Of a stretch of DNA of 64,000 nucleotides, positions 26,063 to 35,045 are shown piece after piece; within the stretch, counting starts at the first letter, position 1; every line of letters begins with the position of its first letter. The stretch is from an uncultured bacterium (GTDB taxonomy: Bacteria; Actinomycetota; Coriobacteriia; Coriobacteriales; Coriobacteriaceae). The notes beneath the pieces were generated by a model, which saw only the letters and a list, made by a program, of their open reading frames with translations, had not been told where the DNA came from and made no database searches. The position numbers and the translations under genes were made by a program. The stretch spans positions 9,048 through 73,047 of the forward strand of contig CATWBO010000006.1 in NCBI GenBank assembly GCA_958349055.1, in the 5' to 3' direction.

Positions 26063-27151
26063 CTACCTTTCCGTGCAGCTAATGCAGGGGTCGATGGTCA
26101 GGATAATCATGGGCACGTTGGCAATGAGCACGCCCTGCAGCGCATGCGTCAGACCCGCCAGGTTCTGCGACGTCGGCGTGCGCACGCGGAAGCGGTCCAG
26201 GTTCTTGGTGCCGTTGCCGCGCACATAGTAATACGCCTCGCCACGCGGTTGCTCAATCACAACCTCGCCGCGCGCGCCGTCGGCCGGCGTGAGCTTGGTG
26301 CGCCCGCCGATGCCGTCGTGCGGAATCTTGCCCACGAGTTCCTTGATAATGTCCATGGCCTGCGTGACCTCGGCGCAACGCACCTGGCAGCGGGCATAGC
26401 AGTCGCCATCGGTGGCAACGATCGGCTCAAACGCGGCAAGATCCGCATACGCACCGTCGCCGAACATGCGCACGTCGTAATCCACGCCCGAGGCGCGGCC
26501 AAACGGACCGACCATCGACAGCTCCAGCGCGTCCTTCTTGCTGATCACGCCCACGCCGTGCAGGCGCTCGCCGCAGCTGTCGTCGTCCAAAAACGTGTGC
26601 ACCAGGGCCTCGTAGTCGGGACGCATGGCATCGAGCGTCTGGACAATACCCGCCAGCTCGGAGTCCTCGATGTCGTGCTTAAGGCCGCCGATCTCGTTGA
26701 TCGACAGAATCACGCGACCGCCGCAGGTGCTCTCGAAGATCTTAAGAATCTGCTCGCGCAGGGTCCACGAACGATAGAACAGCGCCTCAAAGCCAAAGGC
26801 GTCGGCGAGCAGGCCCAGCCACAGCAGGTGCGAGTGGATACGCGACAGCTCATGCAAAATGGTGCGGATATACTGCACGCGGCCGGGCACCTCGATGTCA
26901 AGCATGCGTTCGCAGGCGCTGGCATAGCCGCAGCTGTGGCCCACGGCGCAAATGCCGCAGATGCGCTCGGCGATGTAGCCAAACTGATGCATGTCGCGCT
27001 TTTCGGTGAGCTTCTCGAGCCCGCGGTGCACAAAGCCGATCTGCGGAATTGCCTCGATGACGCGATCGTCCTCGATCACCAGGTCTAGATGAAGCGGCTC
27101 GGGCAGCACCGGGTGCTGCGGGCCAAACGGAATAACGGAGCGATGTGCCAT
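26063..27151 (-). CDS. echE: Ech-type [NiFe] hydrogenase large subunit (EchE/NuoD-like)
   Basis: The 362-residue catalytic subunit. Both nickel-binding motifs are intact: RICGICAVGH (R63, C65, C68) and the C-terminal DPCISC (C356, C359), which separates a true hydrogenase from NuoD of complex I. The protein ends at CTER, three residues after the last nickel cysteine. Thus it has almost no C-terminal extension, as in other Ech-type enzymes that need little or no maturation cleavage. The reaction is 2 H+ plus two electrons from reduced ferredoxin to H2, coupled to ion pumping by the membrane subunit. It is 5 bp downstream of the EchD-like gene. No hyp maturation genes are in the window. Confidence 0.92.
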   Translation of the reverse strand: MAHRSVIPFGPQHPVLPEPLHLDLVIEDDRVIEAIPQIGFVHRGLEKLTEKRDMHQFGYIAERICGICAVGHSCGYASACERMLDIEVPGRVQYIRTILHELSRIHSHLLWLGLLADAFGFEALFYRSWTLREQILKIFESTCGGRVILSINEIGGLKHDIEDSELAGIVQTLDAMRPDYEALVHTFLDDDSCGERLHGVGVISKKDALELSMVGPFGRASGVDYDVRMFGDGAYADLAAFEPIVATDGDCYARCQVRCAEVTQAMDIIKELVGKIPHDGIGGRTKLTPADGARGEVVIEQPRGEAYYYVRGNGTKNLDRFRVRTPTSQNLAGLTHALQGVLIANVPMIILTIDPCISCTER

Positions 27152-27156
27152 GGACC

Positions 27157-27867
27157 TTACGCCTCCTTTTTCTGCTTATCGCGGGCGGCCTTGGCGGCAA
27201 GCGCCGCGCGGACCTTGGCCGCTTTCTCGGGATCCATGGCGGCGAGCTTTGCCTCCATCTCGGCAGCCTTGAGCGCCGCCTTCGCAGCAGCCTCGTCATG
27301 TTGAGCATCCGAGCCGGCAGCCGCGGCGGGCTGGGCAGCGGCGGCGCCCGCAGCATCGCCAGTGCTCTCCCCCGCAGCAGCAGCGGCCGCAGTGGCCTTC
27401 TCGGCCGCGGCCTTGCGCGCCTTGGCCTCGGCGGCGGCGCGGACCTTCATGGCCTTCTCGCGCGCGGCCTTCACCTCGGGCGTAATCACGCTCATGGGCT
27501 CGGCCGTCGAGACCTGGTAGAAAAAGCCGTTAAAGTCGACCTGCATATCGGTGATGGCAAGGCCGAACAGGTCGTGCGCCTCGTTCTCAAACGGGAACAC
27601 CGCCGGATAGTACGAGCTGATGGACGGAATCTCCTGGTACTGGTCGATGCCCTCAACCACCAGATTCTCGATCGCATAGCTGCCGTCCCGCGCAATATGT
27701 TTCTGAGCAGCACGAACGTTGATAAACGTATAGACCAGACGATACGTGCCGTCGTCGACGTTGCGCTCGGCGTGCATTTGCACAAAGCGCGCGCCGACGC
27801 CCTTGAGCTCCTGGACATGCGACAGCAACTCATCGATCCCGACGGTGATATAGATTGCCTCTTGCAT
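27157..27867 (-). CDS. echD: Ech-type hydrogenase subunit EchD/NuoC-like, with long Ala/Lys tail
   Basis: Residues ~1-120 match the 30-kDa NuoC/EchD fold (YRLVYTFINV, then the conserved FPFENEAHDLFG). The remaining ~115 residues are an Ala/Lys/Glu-rich helical tail (KAAREKAMKVRAAAEAKARK and onward) not usual for EchD, which is normally about 120 residues. The tail may be a coiled coil or disordered contact arm. The start overlaps the stop of the small-subunit gene by one base. This subunit links the large and small subunits of the peripheral arm. Confidence 0.85.
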   Translation of the reverse strand: MQEAIYITVGIDELLSHVQELKGVGARFVQMHAERNVDDGTYRLVYTFINVRAAQKHIARDGSYAIENLVVEGIDQYQEIPSISSYYPAVFPFENEAHDLFGLAITDMQVDFNGFFYQVSTAEPMSVITPEVKAAREKAMKVRAAAEAKARKAAAEKATAAAAAAGESTGDAAGAAAAQPAAAAGSDAQHDEAAAKAALKAAEMEAKLAAMDPEKAAKVRAALAAKAARDKQKKEA

Positions 27868-28433
27868 TACTCGGCCTCCTTTGCAGCGGCGGGCGTCTCA
27901 GCAGGCGCGTCGCCGGCCTCGGCCGCGGCCACAAACCCGTCCTCGCCCAGCTCAACGCCACCGTCCCAGGTGGCGGCGCCGCCCACGGTGAGTGGATCGC
28001 CGCCGGCGCGCATCACGGCCTCCTTCTGGTCCAGGATGCCGCACGCCTCCACGATGGCATCGATCACCGTCTCGGGGCGAATGGCGCACCCGGGCGCGTA
28101 CACGTCCACGGGAATCGCGCGGTCCACGCCGCCAATCACGTTGTAGGCATCACGGAACACGCCGCCCGAGCACGCGCAGATGCCGCACGCCACCACGCAC
28201 TTGGGCTCGAGCATCTGGTTGTAGATCTGGCGCACGACGGGCAGGTTTTGCGCGTTGACCGAACCCGTCACCAAAAAGATATCCGCATGCTTGGGGTTAC
28301 CGGTGTTGACCACGCCAAAGCGCTCCGCATCGAACAGCGGCGTGAGCGAGGCCAGCACCTCGATATCGCATCCGTTGCAGCTCGAGCCGTCGTAATGAAT
28401 AACCCACGGCGAGCGCGACATTTTATGATCCAT
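27867..28433 (-). CDS. echC: Ech-type hydrogenase small subunit (EchC/NuoB-like)
   Basis: This 188-residue subunit carries the proximal [4Fe-4S] cluster ligands CNGC (SSCNGCDIE), GICACSGG and APGCAIRP, in the order seen in NuoB and EchC. It passes electrons to the nickel site of the large subunit. Residues ~150-188 form an acidic Ala/Glu tail. AGGAGG overlaps the stop codon of the membrane-subunit gene and sits ~8 nt from the ATG, so the genes are coupled. Confidence 0.9.
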   Translation of the reverse strand: MDHKMSRSPWVIHYDGSSCNGCDIEVLASLTPLFDAERFGVVNTGNPKHADIFLVTGSVNAQNLPVVRQIYNQMLEPKCVVACGICACSGGVFRDAYNVIGGVDRAIPVDVYAPGCAIRPETVIDAIVEACGILDQKEAVMRAGGDPLTVGGAATWDGGVELGEDGFVAAAEAGDAPAETPAAAKEAE

Positions 28434-28445
28434 GGATGCCGCCTC

Positions 28446-31328
28446 CTAAATAAACACGTCAACGAGGATGGGCATAAGGTTGAGCAGGCCAAACACCAGC
28501 GCCACGCCCCAGCCGAGCTTAAAGCAGCTGCGCCAGGTGCTACGGGCGAAGGTGTTATCGATCAGTACCTCGACAAAATACGTCGCGACCATCACGACCA
28601 GGGCAACCACCCAGCTCACCGGGTTGTCCCAAACAAAAAACATGCCCACCCACATCAAAAACAGCACGGTCTCGCACCAGTGCATAAGGGTCATCTTGGC
28701 CAGCGTGCTGCCGCTCATCTCGGTGGCGACGCCCTGGACAATCTCCTGATGCGCGTGATGCGAGTACGAAAGATCGAACGGCGACTTGCGCAGCTTGATG
28801 GTAAGCACCGCGAGCAGCGCGAGGAAAATGGGCGCACTGTACACGATGATGGGCGCCGACTGCCCGGTCACGGCGATGGAATCAAAGCTATCGGTGGCGA
28901 GATACAGGCCCACGCTCATCAGCAGAACGGCGGGCTCGTAACTCATGACCTGCAGCAGCTCGCGGTCGGCGCCGACCTGGGCAAACGGGCTTTGCGTCGA
29001 GGCGGACGCCAACACCACAAAGATCGCAGCGAGCGTAACCATGAAAGCGCACAGCAGCGTGTTGGAGCCCGACACAAAGATGCCGCCGCCCACCACGGTA
29101 AAGATGAGCGCGCACGCCATGTAGGTATCATCCATGGTGTTTACGCTGGCAGGGGCCTTGCGCAGCAGCTTGGCAACGTCGTAGAAAGGCTGGAGCAGGC
29201 GCGGACCCACGCGGCCCTGCATGCGGGCCGAAAGCTTGCGGTCAAGGCCGTCGATCAGTCCACCCACAAGCGGCGCAATCAAGGCAAACGCCACGGTACC
29301 AATAAATATGCCCACGACACCCGAACCTTCAAAATACTTGCCGCGCAGCACCGAGGGCGCGCCCATGGCAAGCCGCTCGGGCCCAATCCACGCGCAACAC
29401 AGCAGCGCAAACAAGATAATGCTGCAGCACACGACGCTACCCGCGGGGCCAATACGCTTCTCGCCAAGGGCGTCCTCCGAGTACCAATTGCGCTTTTCGG
29501 CCTTCACCTCGCGTCCCATCGAGCCGCGGAAATGGCGATATTTGTCGGTTCCCACACCCGAAAGATATACGTTTACGTGCGGCTTGTTGCTCACGCGGAA
29601 TGAAGTCAGCAGCACCACGGCGATAAAAGCCACGATAACCACCATCAGATACATGGCATCCTTGCCAATAACGTACGGCACGCGGCCAAACACCATGGCC
29701 AAGTAAGGCGACACCAGACCGCTCGAGATAATCGGGAACGCCACGCAGCACAGAATCAGCAGCGCGGCGATGGTGTTGAGCGCCATCCATTCGGTCTTAT
29801 GGACATTGACCTCAACGTTTTGAGCCGTGGGGTCGACGCCCGAAAGCTTGGCGAGCCACTTACCCCAGAAGAAGAACGTCGCGGCCGAGCCAAAGGCAAG
29901 CACCATGATCATGAGCACGTTGCCGGTCTGCGCAAACGCCACCAGGGCGCCCCACTTGGACACGAGCATGCCAAACGGCGCCACAAACATGCCCATGATG
30001 CCCAGCATCATCAGGCGCGTCAGGTGCGGCATGCGGCTGAACATACCGTCCATGTCCTCGATATTGCGGCTGCCGATATGATGCTCGGCGGTGCCCACGC
30101 ACAGGAACAGCAGCGACTTGGCCACCGTATGGAACAGGATTAGGAAGATGGCCGCCCACACGGCCTCGGGCGCACCGACACCCAAGCAGGCACTGATGAG
30201 GCCCAGGTTGGAAATGGTGGAGTACGCGAGCACGCGTTTGGCGTTGCTCTGCGAGATGGCCATGAGGGCAGCGAGCAAAAACGTGATGGCACCCACACTC
30301 GTGACCATAAAGCCGGTCACGGGATAGATGGCATAGAGCGGGCTCAGCTTGACCATCAGGAACACGCCGGCCTTGACCATGGTGGACGAGTGCAGCAGGG
30401 CGCTCGTGGGAGTGGGGGCAACCATGGCGCCGAGCAGCCAGGTGTGGAACGGCATCTGCGCGGCCTTGGTAAGTGCGGCGAGCGACAGCAGGACGACCGG
30501 CATCACCAGCAGCGCGGACTGCGCGGTGCCGGCGCCGGAAAGCTCGATCATGCCCGAGATGGTCAGCGGCATGCCGTTAACGTGCAGGTACATGAGTCCG
30601 GCCAAAAACGCGATGCCGCCCAGCATGTTGAGGATGATCTGGGTGAAAGCGTTTTTAATGGCCTCGGGCGTGCGCGTGTAGCCAATCATGAGGAACGAGC
30701 ACACGGTGGTGATTTCCCAGCCACAGAACAGCCACTCAAGGTTGTCGCTCGTCACGATGACGAACATGGCCGAGAGGAACAGGAACATAAGCGCCAGGAA
30801 CTGCGGGCGTCGGTCGGGCGCCGCCTGCCCGCGCAGCGCTGCCTCGTGCTCGTCGTGGGCCTGGAAGTCCTTCATGTAGCCCAGGGCGTACACGCAGATT
30901 AGGCTGCCGACGATGCCGACGGCGAGGACCATGATCACGCTCATGTAGTCCAGGTAGAGCGGCGTTGCCGTGACGGCTTCGGTCGCGGGCAGCGTCATAG
31001 CTGCAAAGGCGAGCGAACCCACCAGCTGCACCACGCCGAGCACCGTGGTGAGCGTGCTCTTATATTTACGCGCGTTGTACAGGATGATGGCGCACAGGAT
31101 GACATCGATGACGGAGCTGATGATCGAGAGCACATGCGAGGTGCCCGGTGCCACCTCAAAGCTCTGCGGACCCGTGCCAAAAAACATGACGGCGACTACA
31201 ACTGTCACCGCCATAATAATGCCGGAGCCTACAAGCCCTACCGCATCGCGGGCGCGGTCACCGCGCGCGAGCAGCATGCCCAGCGCCGGTACCAGCGGAA
31301 ACAGGGTAAGGAAATACAGTAGCGTCAT
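28446..31328 (-). CDS. fused Ech-type hydrogenase membrane subunit, EchA plus EchB
   Basis: A single 960-residue frame joins two subunits that are usually separate. Residues ~1-620 are an antiporter-like NuoL/EchA domain with about 14-16 helices (FCGWEITTVCSFLMIGYTRTPEA, then KAAQMPFHTWLLGAMVAPTPTSALLHSSTMVKAGVF). Residues ~640-960 are a NuoH/EchB domain (RMQGRVGPRLLQPFYDVAKLL, ELLQVMSYEPAVLLM, and SPFDLSYSHHAHQEIVQG). The frame runs through the junction without interruption and the linker has no start region. It pumps H+ or Na+ as the peripheral arm moves electrons from ferredoxin to protons. It is the first gene of the operon. Confidence 0.9.
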   Translation of the reverse strand: MTLLYFLTLFPLVPALGMLLARGDRARDAVGLVGSGIIMAVTVVVAVMFFGTGPQSFEVAPGTSHVLSIISSVIDVILCAIILYNARKYKSTLTTVLGVVQLVGSLAFAAMTLPATEAVTATPLYLDYMSVIMVLAVGIVGSLICVYALGYMKDFQAHDEHEAALRGQAAPDRRPQFLALMFLFLSAMFVIVTSDNLEWLFCGWEITTVCSFLMIGYTRTPEAIKNAFTQIILNMLGGIAFLAGLMYLHVNGMPLTISGMIELSGAGTAQSALLVMPVVLLSLAALTKAAQMPFHTWLLGAMVAPTPTSALLHSSTMVKAGVFLMVKLSPLYAIYPVTGFMVTSVGAITFLLAALMAISQSNAKRVLAYSTISNLGLISACLGVGAPEAVWAAIFLILFHTVAKSLLFLCVGTAEHHIGSRNIEDMDGMFSRMPHLTRLMMLGIMGMFVAPFGMLVSKWGALVAFAQTGNVLMIMVLAFGSAATFFFWGKWLAKLSGVDPTAQNVEVNVHKTEWMALNTIAALLILCCVAFPIISSGLVSPYLAMVFGRVPYVIGKDAMYLMVVIVAFIAVVLLTSFRVSNKPHVNVYLSGVGTDKYRHFRGSMGREVKAEKRNWYSEDALGEKRIGPAGSVVCCSIILFALLCCAWIGPERLAMGAPSVLRGKYFEGSGVVGIFIGTVAFALIAPLVGGLIDGLDRKLSARMQGRVGPRLLQPFYDVAKLLRKAPASVNTMDDTYMACALIFTVVGGGIFVSGSNTLLCAFMVTLAAIFVVLASASTQSPFAQVGADRELLQVMSYEPAVLLMSVGLYLATDSFDSIAVTGQSAPIIVYSAPIFLALLAVLTIKLRKSPFDLSYSHHAHQEIVQGVATEMSGSTLAKMTLMHWCETVLFLMWVGMFFVWDNPVSWVVALVVMVATYFVEVLIDNTFARSTWRSCFKLGWGVALVFGLLNLMPILVDVFI

Positions 31329-31577
31329 ACCATCACTCCCCCATGCAAAAACGCTGCAATTGTTTAACGTTATAGCTCAGTTGAGGAGTAGCGGCGGCGG
31401 GTTTTCGGTCAACTGGGGAGTTTTAGGCGTACGGGGTAAGGAGTCTGTCCGCTTTGGAGCAGAGAGGCGACGCTCCCCCTATCGCGACGGCGGGCGCACG
31501 GGCCACTGCGCGCGGTTTATTAACCACTTTGGAGGATGTTCCAGTAGGCTCACGACGGTCCAAAAAGTTGGCGCGGC

Positions 31578-31604
31578 AAGAAAAATGCGCCCCTGTGGGC
31601 GCAC
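31578..31604 (-). terminator. terminator of the HTH gene
   Basis: TGCGCCC and GGGCGCA pair around ACAG and are followed on the minus strand by TTTTTCTT, 12 bp after the HTH stop codon. The rest of 31330-31577 shows no gene or clear repeat. Confidence 0.8.
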
Positions 31605-31615
31605 CATCCCGTTCG

Positions 31616-32011
31616 CTATTCCGCCTTTTTAACGCGCGGCTTGCGACCGCGCGGCTTATCAACCAGCGCGGACTCACCGCTCTCGCGATACTGGCGGCAC
31701 CAAGCCTTGACCGAAGACTCGCTGGGAATCTTGTGCTTGATCATGGCCTCGCGAACCGTTAAGCCGTTTTCCAAGCGGTCCTTGACCACGGCGAGCTTAA
31801 CTTCGTACGAATAGGTGTGATGATGCGAACCGGCGTTGAGAACGGCGTCGGCACCGCCTACGGCATACGCGCGGGCCCACTGACGAGCCGTGGCCTGGGG
31901 AATGCCAAGCTCCGCGGCGAGGGCGCGATGACCGACCCCCTCTTGGAGGATCTCGACGGCGCGCTGCCTAACCTCGGGCGCATGCGTGCGAGTCCTAGTT
32001 GCTTCCGACAT
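31616..32011 (-). CDS. transposase-type double HTH protein
   Basis: This 131-residue protein holds two helix-turn-helix units: residues ~10-60 (RQRAVEILQEGVGHRALAAELGIPQATARQWARAY) and ~70-115 (VKLAVVKDRLENGLTVREAMIKHKIPSESSVKAWCRQY). It ends in a basic RGRKPRVKKAE tail. It matches the first ORF of IS3-family elements and relatives, but no DDE transposase or inverted repeats are adjacent. It may be an IS remnant or a domesticated DNA-binding protein. A GTG at 32020 is possible; I choose the ATG at 32011, which has AAGAAG about 8 nt upstream. It has its own terminator. Confidence 0.75.
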   Translation of the reverse strand: MSEATRTRTHAPEVRQRAVEILQEGVGHRALAAELGIPQATARQWARAYAVGGADAVLNAGSHHHTYSYEVKLAVVKDRLENGLTVREAMIKHKIPSESSVKAWCRQYRESGESALVDKPRGRKPRVKKAE

Positions 32012-32350
32012 ACCTGCCACTTCTTAGCCTTAACCGTTAATCTGCTTTCTTACGTGCAAGTTAGATAGTAGCATTTTACTGTTTGCTCAAAGCAGTTAAT
32101 TAAAATAGACGCGGCGTTATCTGGGCATTTGGCACCAATTTACGACATTTCTTTATCGATTATTTACGCTGGTAGCTGACTCGCAGCCAATCGTCATTCG
32201 CCTGTCAACAAAATTGACACCTCTTTATGCCCTTTGCTATAGCGGATATGATTATTAACCCCTCCCCCAATAATTTTGAGTAATCGGCAAGGCAGTAGAC
32301 GTCCTTACTCCTCATGATTACCGCGCATTGCCATCCACCGGAGCAAAACA
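32012..32350. other. AT-rich intergenic region
   Basis: This stretch is clearly richer in A and T than its neighbours, with TTAATTAAAA near 32097. It holds the promoter side of the HTH gene. A 36-codon minus-strand frame from an ATG at 32313 has no support. I see no RNA gene or repeat. Confidence 0.5.
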
Positions 32351-32387
32351 AAAAGGGCGGGGCCTGCTGCGCTTGCAGGCCCCGCAC
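32351..32387 (-). terminator. terminator of the flavoenzyme gene
   Basis: GCGGGGCCTGC and its complement form a strong stem with a short loop, followed on the minus strand by CCTTTTTG. It lies about 74 bp after the stop codon at 32461. Confidence 0.85.
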
Positions 32388-32460
32388 CGGTTGACACCCG
32401 ACGGGACACAGCCGGGCGAGGCGGATCCGTGCTACCGCCCCGCCTGGCCGCGATGTTCAA

Positions 32461-34491
32461 CTACAGCTCGTTGGCCGCGTGATACGCCGTGCGAATGGCG
32501 CTCGCAATGTCGGCGGTGCGCTCGCCCGAGCAGTCGCCCACGCAGGTCACGGGCACCGTCACGCCATCCAGGTCAAACGCGTTGGCCTTGGATCCCACGG
32601 CCATCACCACGTAATCGCAGGCGATCTTCACCGGCTCCTCGGCACCGTCCTCGGTGGCGTGCACGGCCTCCACGCCCTCGTCGGTAATGGCGGTCAGGCG
32701 GGTCTTCACGTGCTGTTCCACGTTGTGGGCGGCAAAGTCGCTCATGATCAGCGGCAGAATGGTCTCGGACTCGCCAGCGGCAATCTTGTCGAGCATCTCG
32801 ACAATCGCCACCTCGCAGCCGTGCTGCAGCAGGTACTCGGCAGTCTCGGTACCCACCAGGCCACCGCCAATGACAGCGACGCGGCCGCCGAGCTCCACCT
32901 TGCCGGCCAGCACGTCCCAGCTCGAGACGACCTTCTCCGAGTCGGCGCCCGGAACGGGGATGACCACGTCATGCGCGCCCACGGCCACAATCGCGGCGTC
33001 GGCGGCGTTGAGGTCCGCAGGGCTAGCGGCATGGTTGAGCTCGACCTTCACGCCCAGGCCGGGCAGAATCTTCTCGTAATACTCGACCGAGCGCATGATC
33101 TCGTCCTTGCGCGGAGGCGCGGCCGCCAGCACAATCTGGCCGCCCAGATGATCGCTCGCCTCATAGACGGTCACGTCGTAGCCGCGTTTGGCCGCCACGC
33201 GCGCGGCCTCCAGGCCGGCGATGCCGCCGCCCACCACGGCGATCTTCTTGTCGCCCTCGCCCGGCTTAATGGCGATGGTCGCCTCGTCGCCGTTCTCGGC
33301 GTTGAGCACGCACGAGATGTACTTGCGGTTTTGAATCGCGTCGACGCAGCCCTTGTTGCAGTTGAGGCACTCGCGGATGGGCTCGCCGGTCGCGGCCTTC
33401 AACGCAATGTCGGGGTCGCACATGAGCGAGCGGCCATAGGCGATAATGTCGGCCGCGCCGTCCTCAAGAATCTTCTCGCCGGCCTCGACCGAAACAACAC
33501 GGCCGACGGTGGCCACCGGCACGGAGACCAGGGCCTTGACGCGCTCGGCCACCGGCAGCGTCCAGTTGTAGGGCATGGCACCCATGGGCGGAATGGTGTC
33601 GCCCATGTTGCCGGTGTGGTTGGCCTGCGCGACCTGGATCATGTCGATGCCCGCGCCCTCGAGCAGCTTGGCGAACTCGCAGGCCTCGTCGGGCTGCAGG
33701 CCACCCTTGCCGCGCGGCGTGCCGTCGGGGTTCTCCATGATCACGGGCAGTTTGTACTCCACCATCAGCTGCGGCGCGGCCTCCTTAATGGCGGCGACGA
33801 CCTCGAGCGCATAGCGAACGCGGTTCTCGAACGAACCGCCGTACTCGTCGGTACGCTTGTTGAGGATGGCCGAACATAGCGAACCCACCAAGCGGTCGCC
33901 GTGGACCTCGATGGCGTCAATGCCGGCCTGCTGCGCGCGAGCGGCCGAGGCGGCGATGGCCTCCTTGATCTGGGTGAGCTGCTCTACGCTCGCCTCGTTC
34001 ACAAAGTGCTGCATATCGTGGTGCAACTTGGCATAGGCCTGCTTGCGGATCTCGTTGGACTCGGCCATCTTGGCGGCAAAGGTCTCCTCGTCGCCGGCGG
34101 CCTTGGCCTCCTGCGCAGCCTTGGCGGCGACCATGGAACCCATGACCATGCGGCCGACGCCGGGCACGTCGTACTCGGGGTGGAACAGCTGCAGCGCGAC
34201 CTTGGCGCCGTGCTTGTGAACGGCGTCGGCCAGCGCCTTAAACGTGGGGATCTGGGCGTCGGTCGCCAACTTGGGCGTGGGGCTTGCGGTCATAACGGGA
34301 GCAACGTCGCCGATGACGATGTAGCTCACGCCGCCACGGGCCAGGCGCTCGTAAAAAGCCAGGCTGCGCTCGCCGATGGAACCGTCGCGCTCCTCGTAGC
34401 CGGTGGTCAGCGGCGGGAACATAATGCGGTTTTTGAGCTCAAGGGGGCCAACCGTAATGGGCTGGAGCAGCTTGGATGCAGGTGCGGTCAT
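32461..34491 (-). CDS. Old Yellow Enzyme / 2,4-dienoyl-CoA reductase-type flavoenzyme
   Basis: A 676-residue three-part enzyme. An FMN-binding TIM barrel covers residues ~8-370 (LLQPITVGPLELKNRIMFPP, IEVHGDRLVGSL, YGGSFENRVRY). A [4Fe-4S] site follows in ECLNCNKGCVDAIQNRKYISC. A FAD/NAD(P)-binding pair of Rossmann motifs completes it (VVGGGIAGLEAARVAAKRG and VIGGGLVGTETAEYLLQHG). This is the plan of 2,4-dienoyl-CoA reductase, trimethylamine dehydrogenase and the bile-acid BaiCD/BaiH enzymes. It reduces an alpha,beta-unsaturated substrate, but which one cannot be told. The ATG at 34491 is chosen because GAGAGG lies 7 nt upstream; an ATG at 34497 is too close. No operon partner is seen. Confidence 0.85.
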   Translation of the reverse strand: MTAPASKLLQPITVGPLELKNRIMFPPLTTGYEERDGSIGERSLAFYERLARGGVSYIVIGDVAPVMTASPTPKLATDAQIPTFKALADAVHKHGAKVALQLFHPEYDVPGVGRMVMGSMVAAKAAQEAKAAGDEETFAAKMAESNEIRKQAYAKLHHDMQHFVNEASVEQLTQIKEAIAASAARAQQAGIDAIEVHGDRLVGSLCSAILNKRTDEYGGSFENRVRYALEVVAAIKEAAPQLMVEYKLPVIMENPDGTPRGKGGLQPDEACEFAKLLEGAGIDMIQVAQANHTGNMGDTIPPMGAMPYNWTLPVAERVKALVSVPVATVGRVVSVEAGEKILEDGAADIIAYGRSLMCDPDIALKAATGEPIRECLNCNKGCVDAIQNRKYISCVLNAENGDEATIAIKPGEGDKKIAVVGGGIAGLEAARVAAKRGYDVTVYEASDHLGGQIVLAAAPPRKDEIMRSVEYYEKILPGLGVKVELNHAASPADLNAADAAIVAVGAHDVVIPVPGADSEKVVSSWDVLAGKVELGGRVAVIGGGLVGTETAEYLLQHGCEVAIVEMLDKIAAGESETILPLIMSDFAAHNVEQHVKTRLTAITDEGVEAVHATEDGAEEPVKIACDYVVMAVGSKANAFDLDGVTVPVTCVGDCSGERTADIASAIRTAYHAANEL

Positions 34492-34628
34492 GGACATTCC
34501 TCTCTTGTAGGCGCGGCGGCGATGATACCGCGTAGTTGTCTAAAGGATATGGCATGGGGGCACAGCGGCACAACGGAAATCGGCGGATAGCAGGTGGCGG
34601 CAGGTGGATGGGGCGGGGCGGCCCGTCG

Positions 34629-34769
34629 GTTTGTCTCGATCTGTAACAGTTACTCAGTAAAAACCGTCCCTCGTGTTACAGATTTAGACAAACGAAGACC
34701 GTCCTGCCGAAACATCTCAATCTGTAACACCTGGCCGCCCAAATCGAGCCCAGATGTTACAGATCGAGA
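34629..34769. repeat. alternating 15-nt repeat array 1 (four arms)
   Basis: TCTCGATCTGTAACA (34634), TGTTACAGATTTAGA (34674), TCTCAATCTGTAACA (34715) and TGTTACAGATCGAGA (34755) alternate in orientation. Start-to-start distances are 40, 41 and 40 bp, and the gaps are 25, 26 and 25 bp. The first pair is extended outward to 20 bp (GTTTG/CAAAC). Gap sequences are not copies of each other, though the second gap (CCTGG...CCCAAAT) resembles the last gap of array 2. No reading frame is present. It lies between the flavoenzyme promoter and attL. Confidence 0.8.
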
Positions 34770-34856
34770 TTTTGTTTGAGAGACCAAGAATTGGACCGAA
34801 GACACAGTCCCGGAATAACAAATAAGCTCGCCGGCTAGGCCGACGAGCTGCAAGTT

Positions 34857-34897
34857 CTTGGTCGCGGGGGCAGGATTTGAACCTACGACCTCCGGGT
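34857..34897 (-). repeat. attL: 41-bp copy of the tRNA-fMet 3' end
   Basis: Identical to 40864-40904. It covers the T-arm, variable region and CCA end of the tRNA but lacks the anticodon and D-arms, so it is not a functional tRNA gene. Confidence 0.92.
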
Positions 34898-34929
34898 ATT
34901 GTTGTGCTACAATTCTCAGCGGTTTACTT

Positions 34930-34959
34930 TTGATTATTTTCGCAGGTAGTTAGTATAAT
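34930..34959 (+). promoter_or_regulatory. integrase promoter
   Basis: TTGATT (34930-34935) and TATAAT (34954-34959) are separated by 18 bp, about 85 bp before the integrase start. AGTAGGGACA follows twice in tandem at 35003-35024 and may be bound by integrase. Confidence 0.6.
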
Positions 34960-35045
34960 CTATTCCCGTTGATACTATTTGAATCACTATGTTTCCCAAT
35001 GAAAGTAGGGACAATAGTAGGGACACTTTTGCGATTGGGGAGAAC

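Noticed and set aside
32205..32387. 60-codon minus-strand frame
   Set aside because: Its first codons lie in the flavoenzyme terminator and the rest is AT-rich intergenic DNA.
34857..34897. Second tRNA gene
   Set aside because: Only the 3' part of tRNA-fMet is present; there is no anticodon arm. It is attL.
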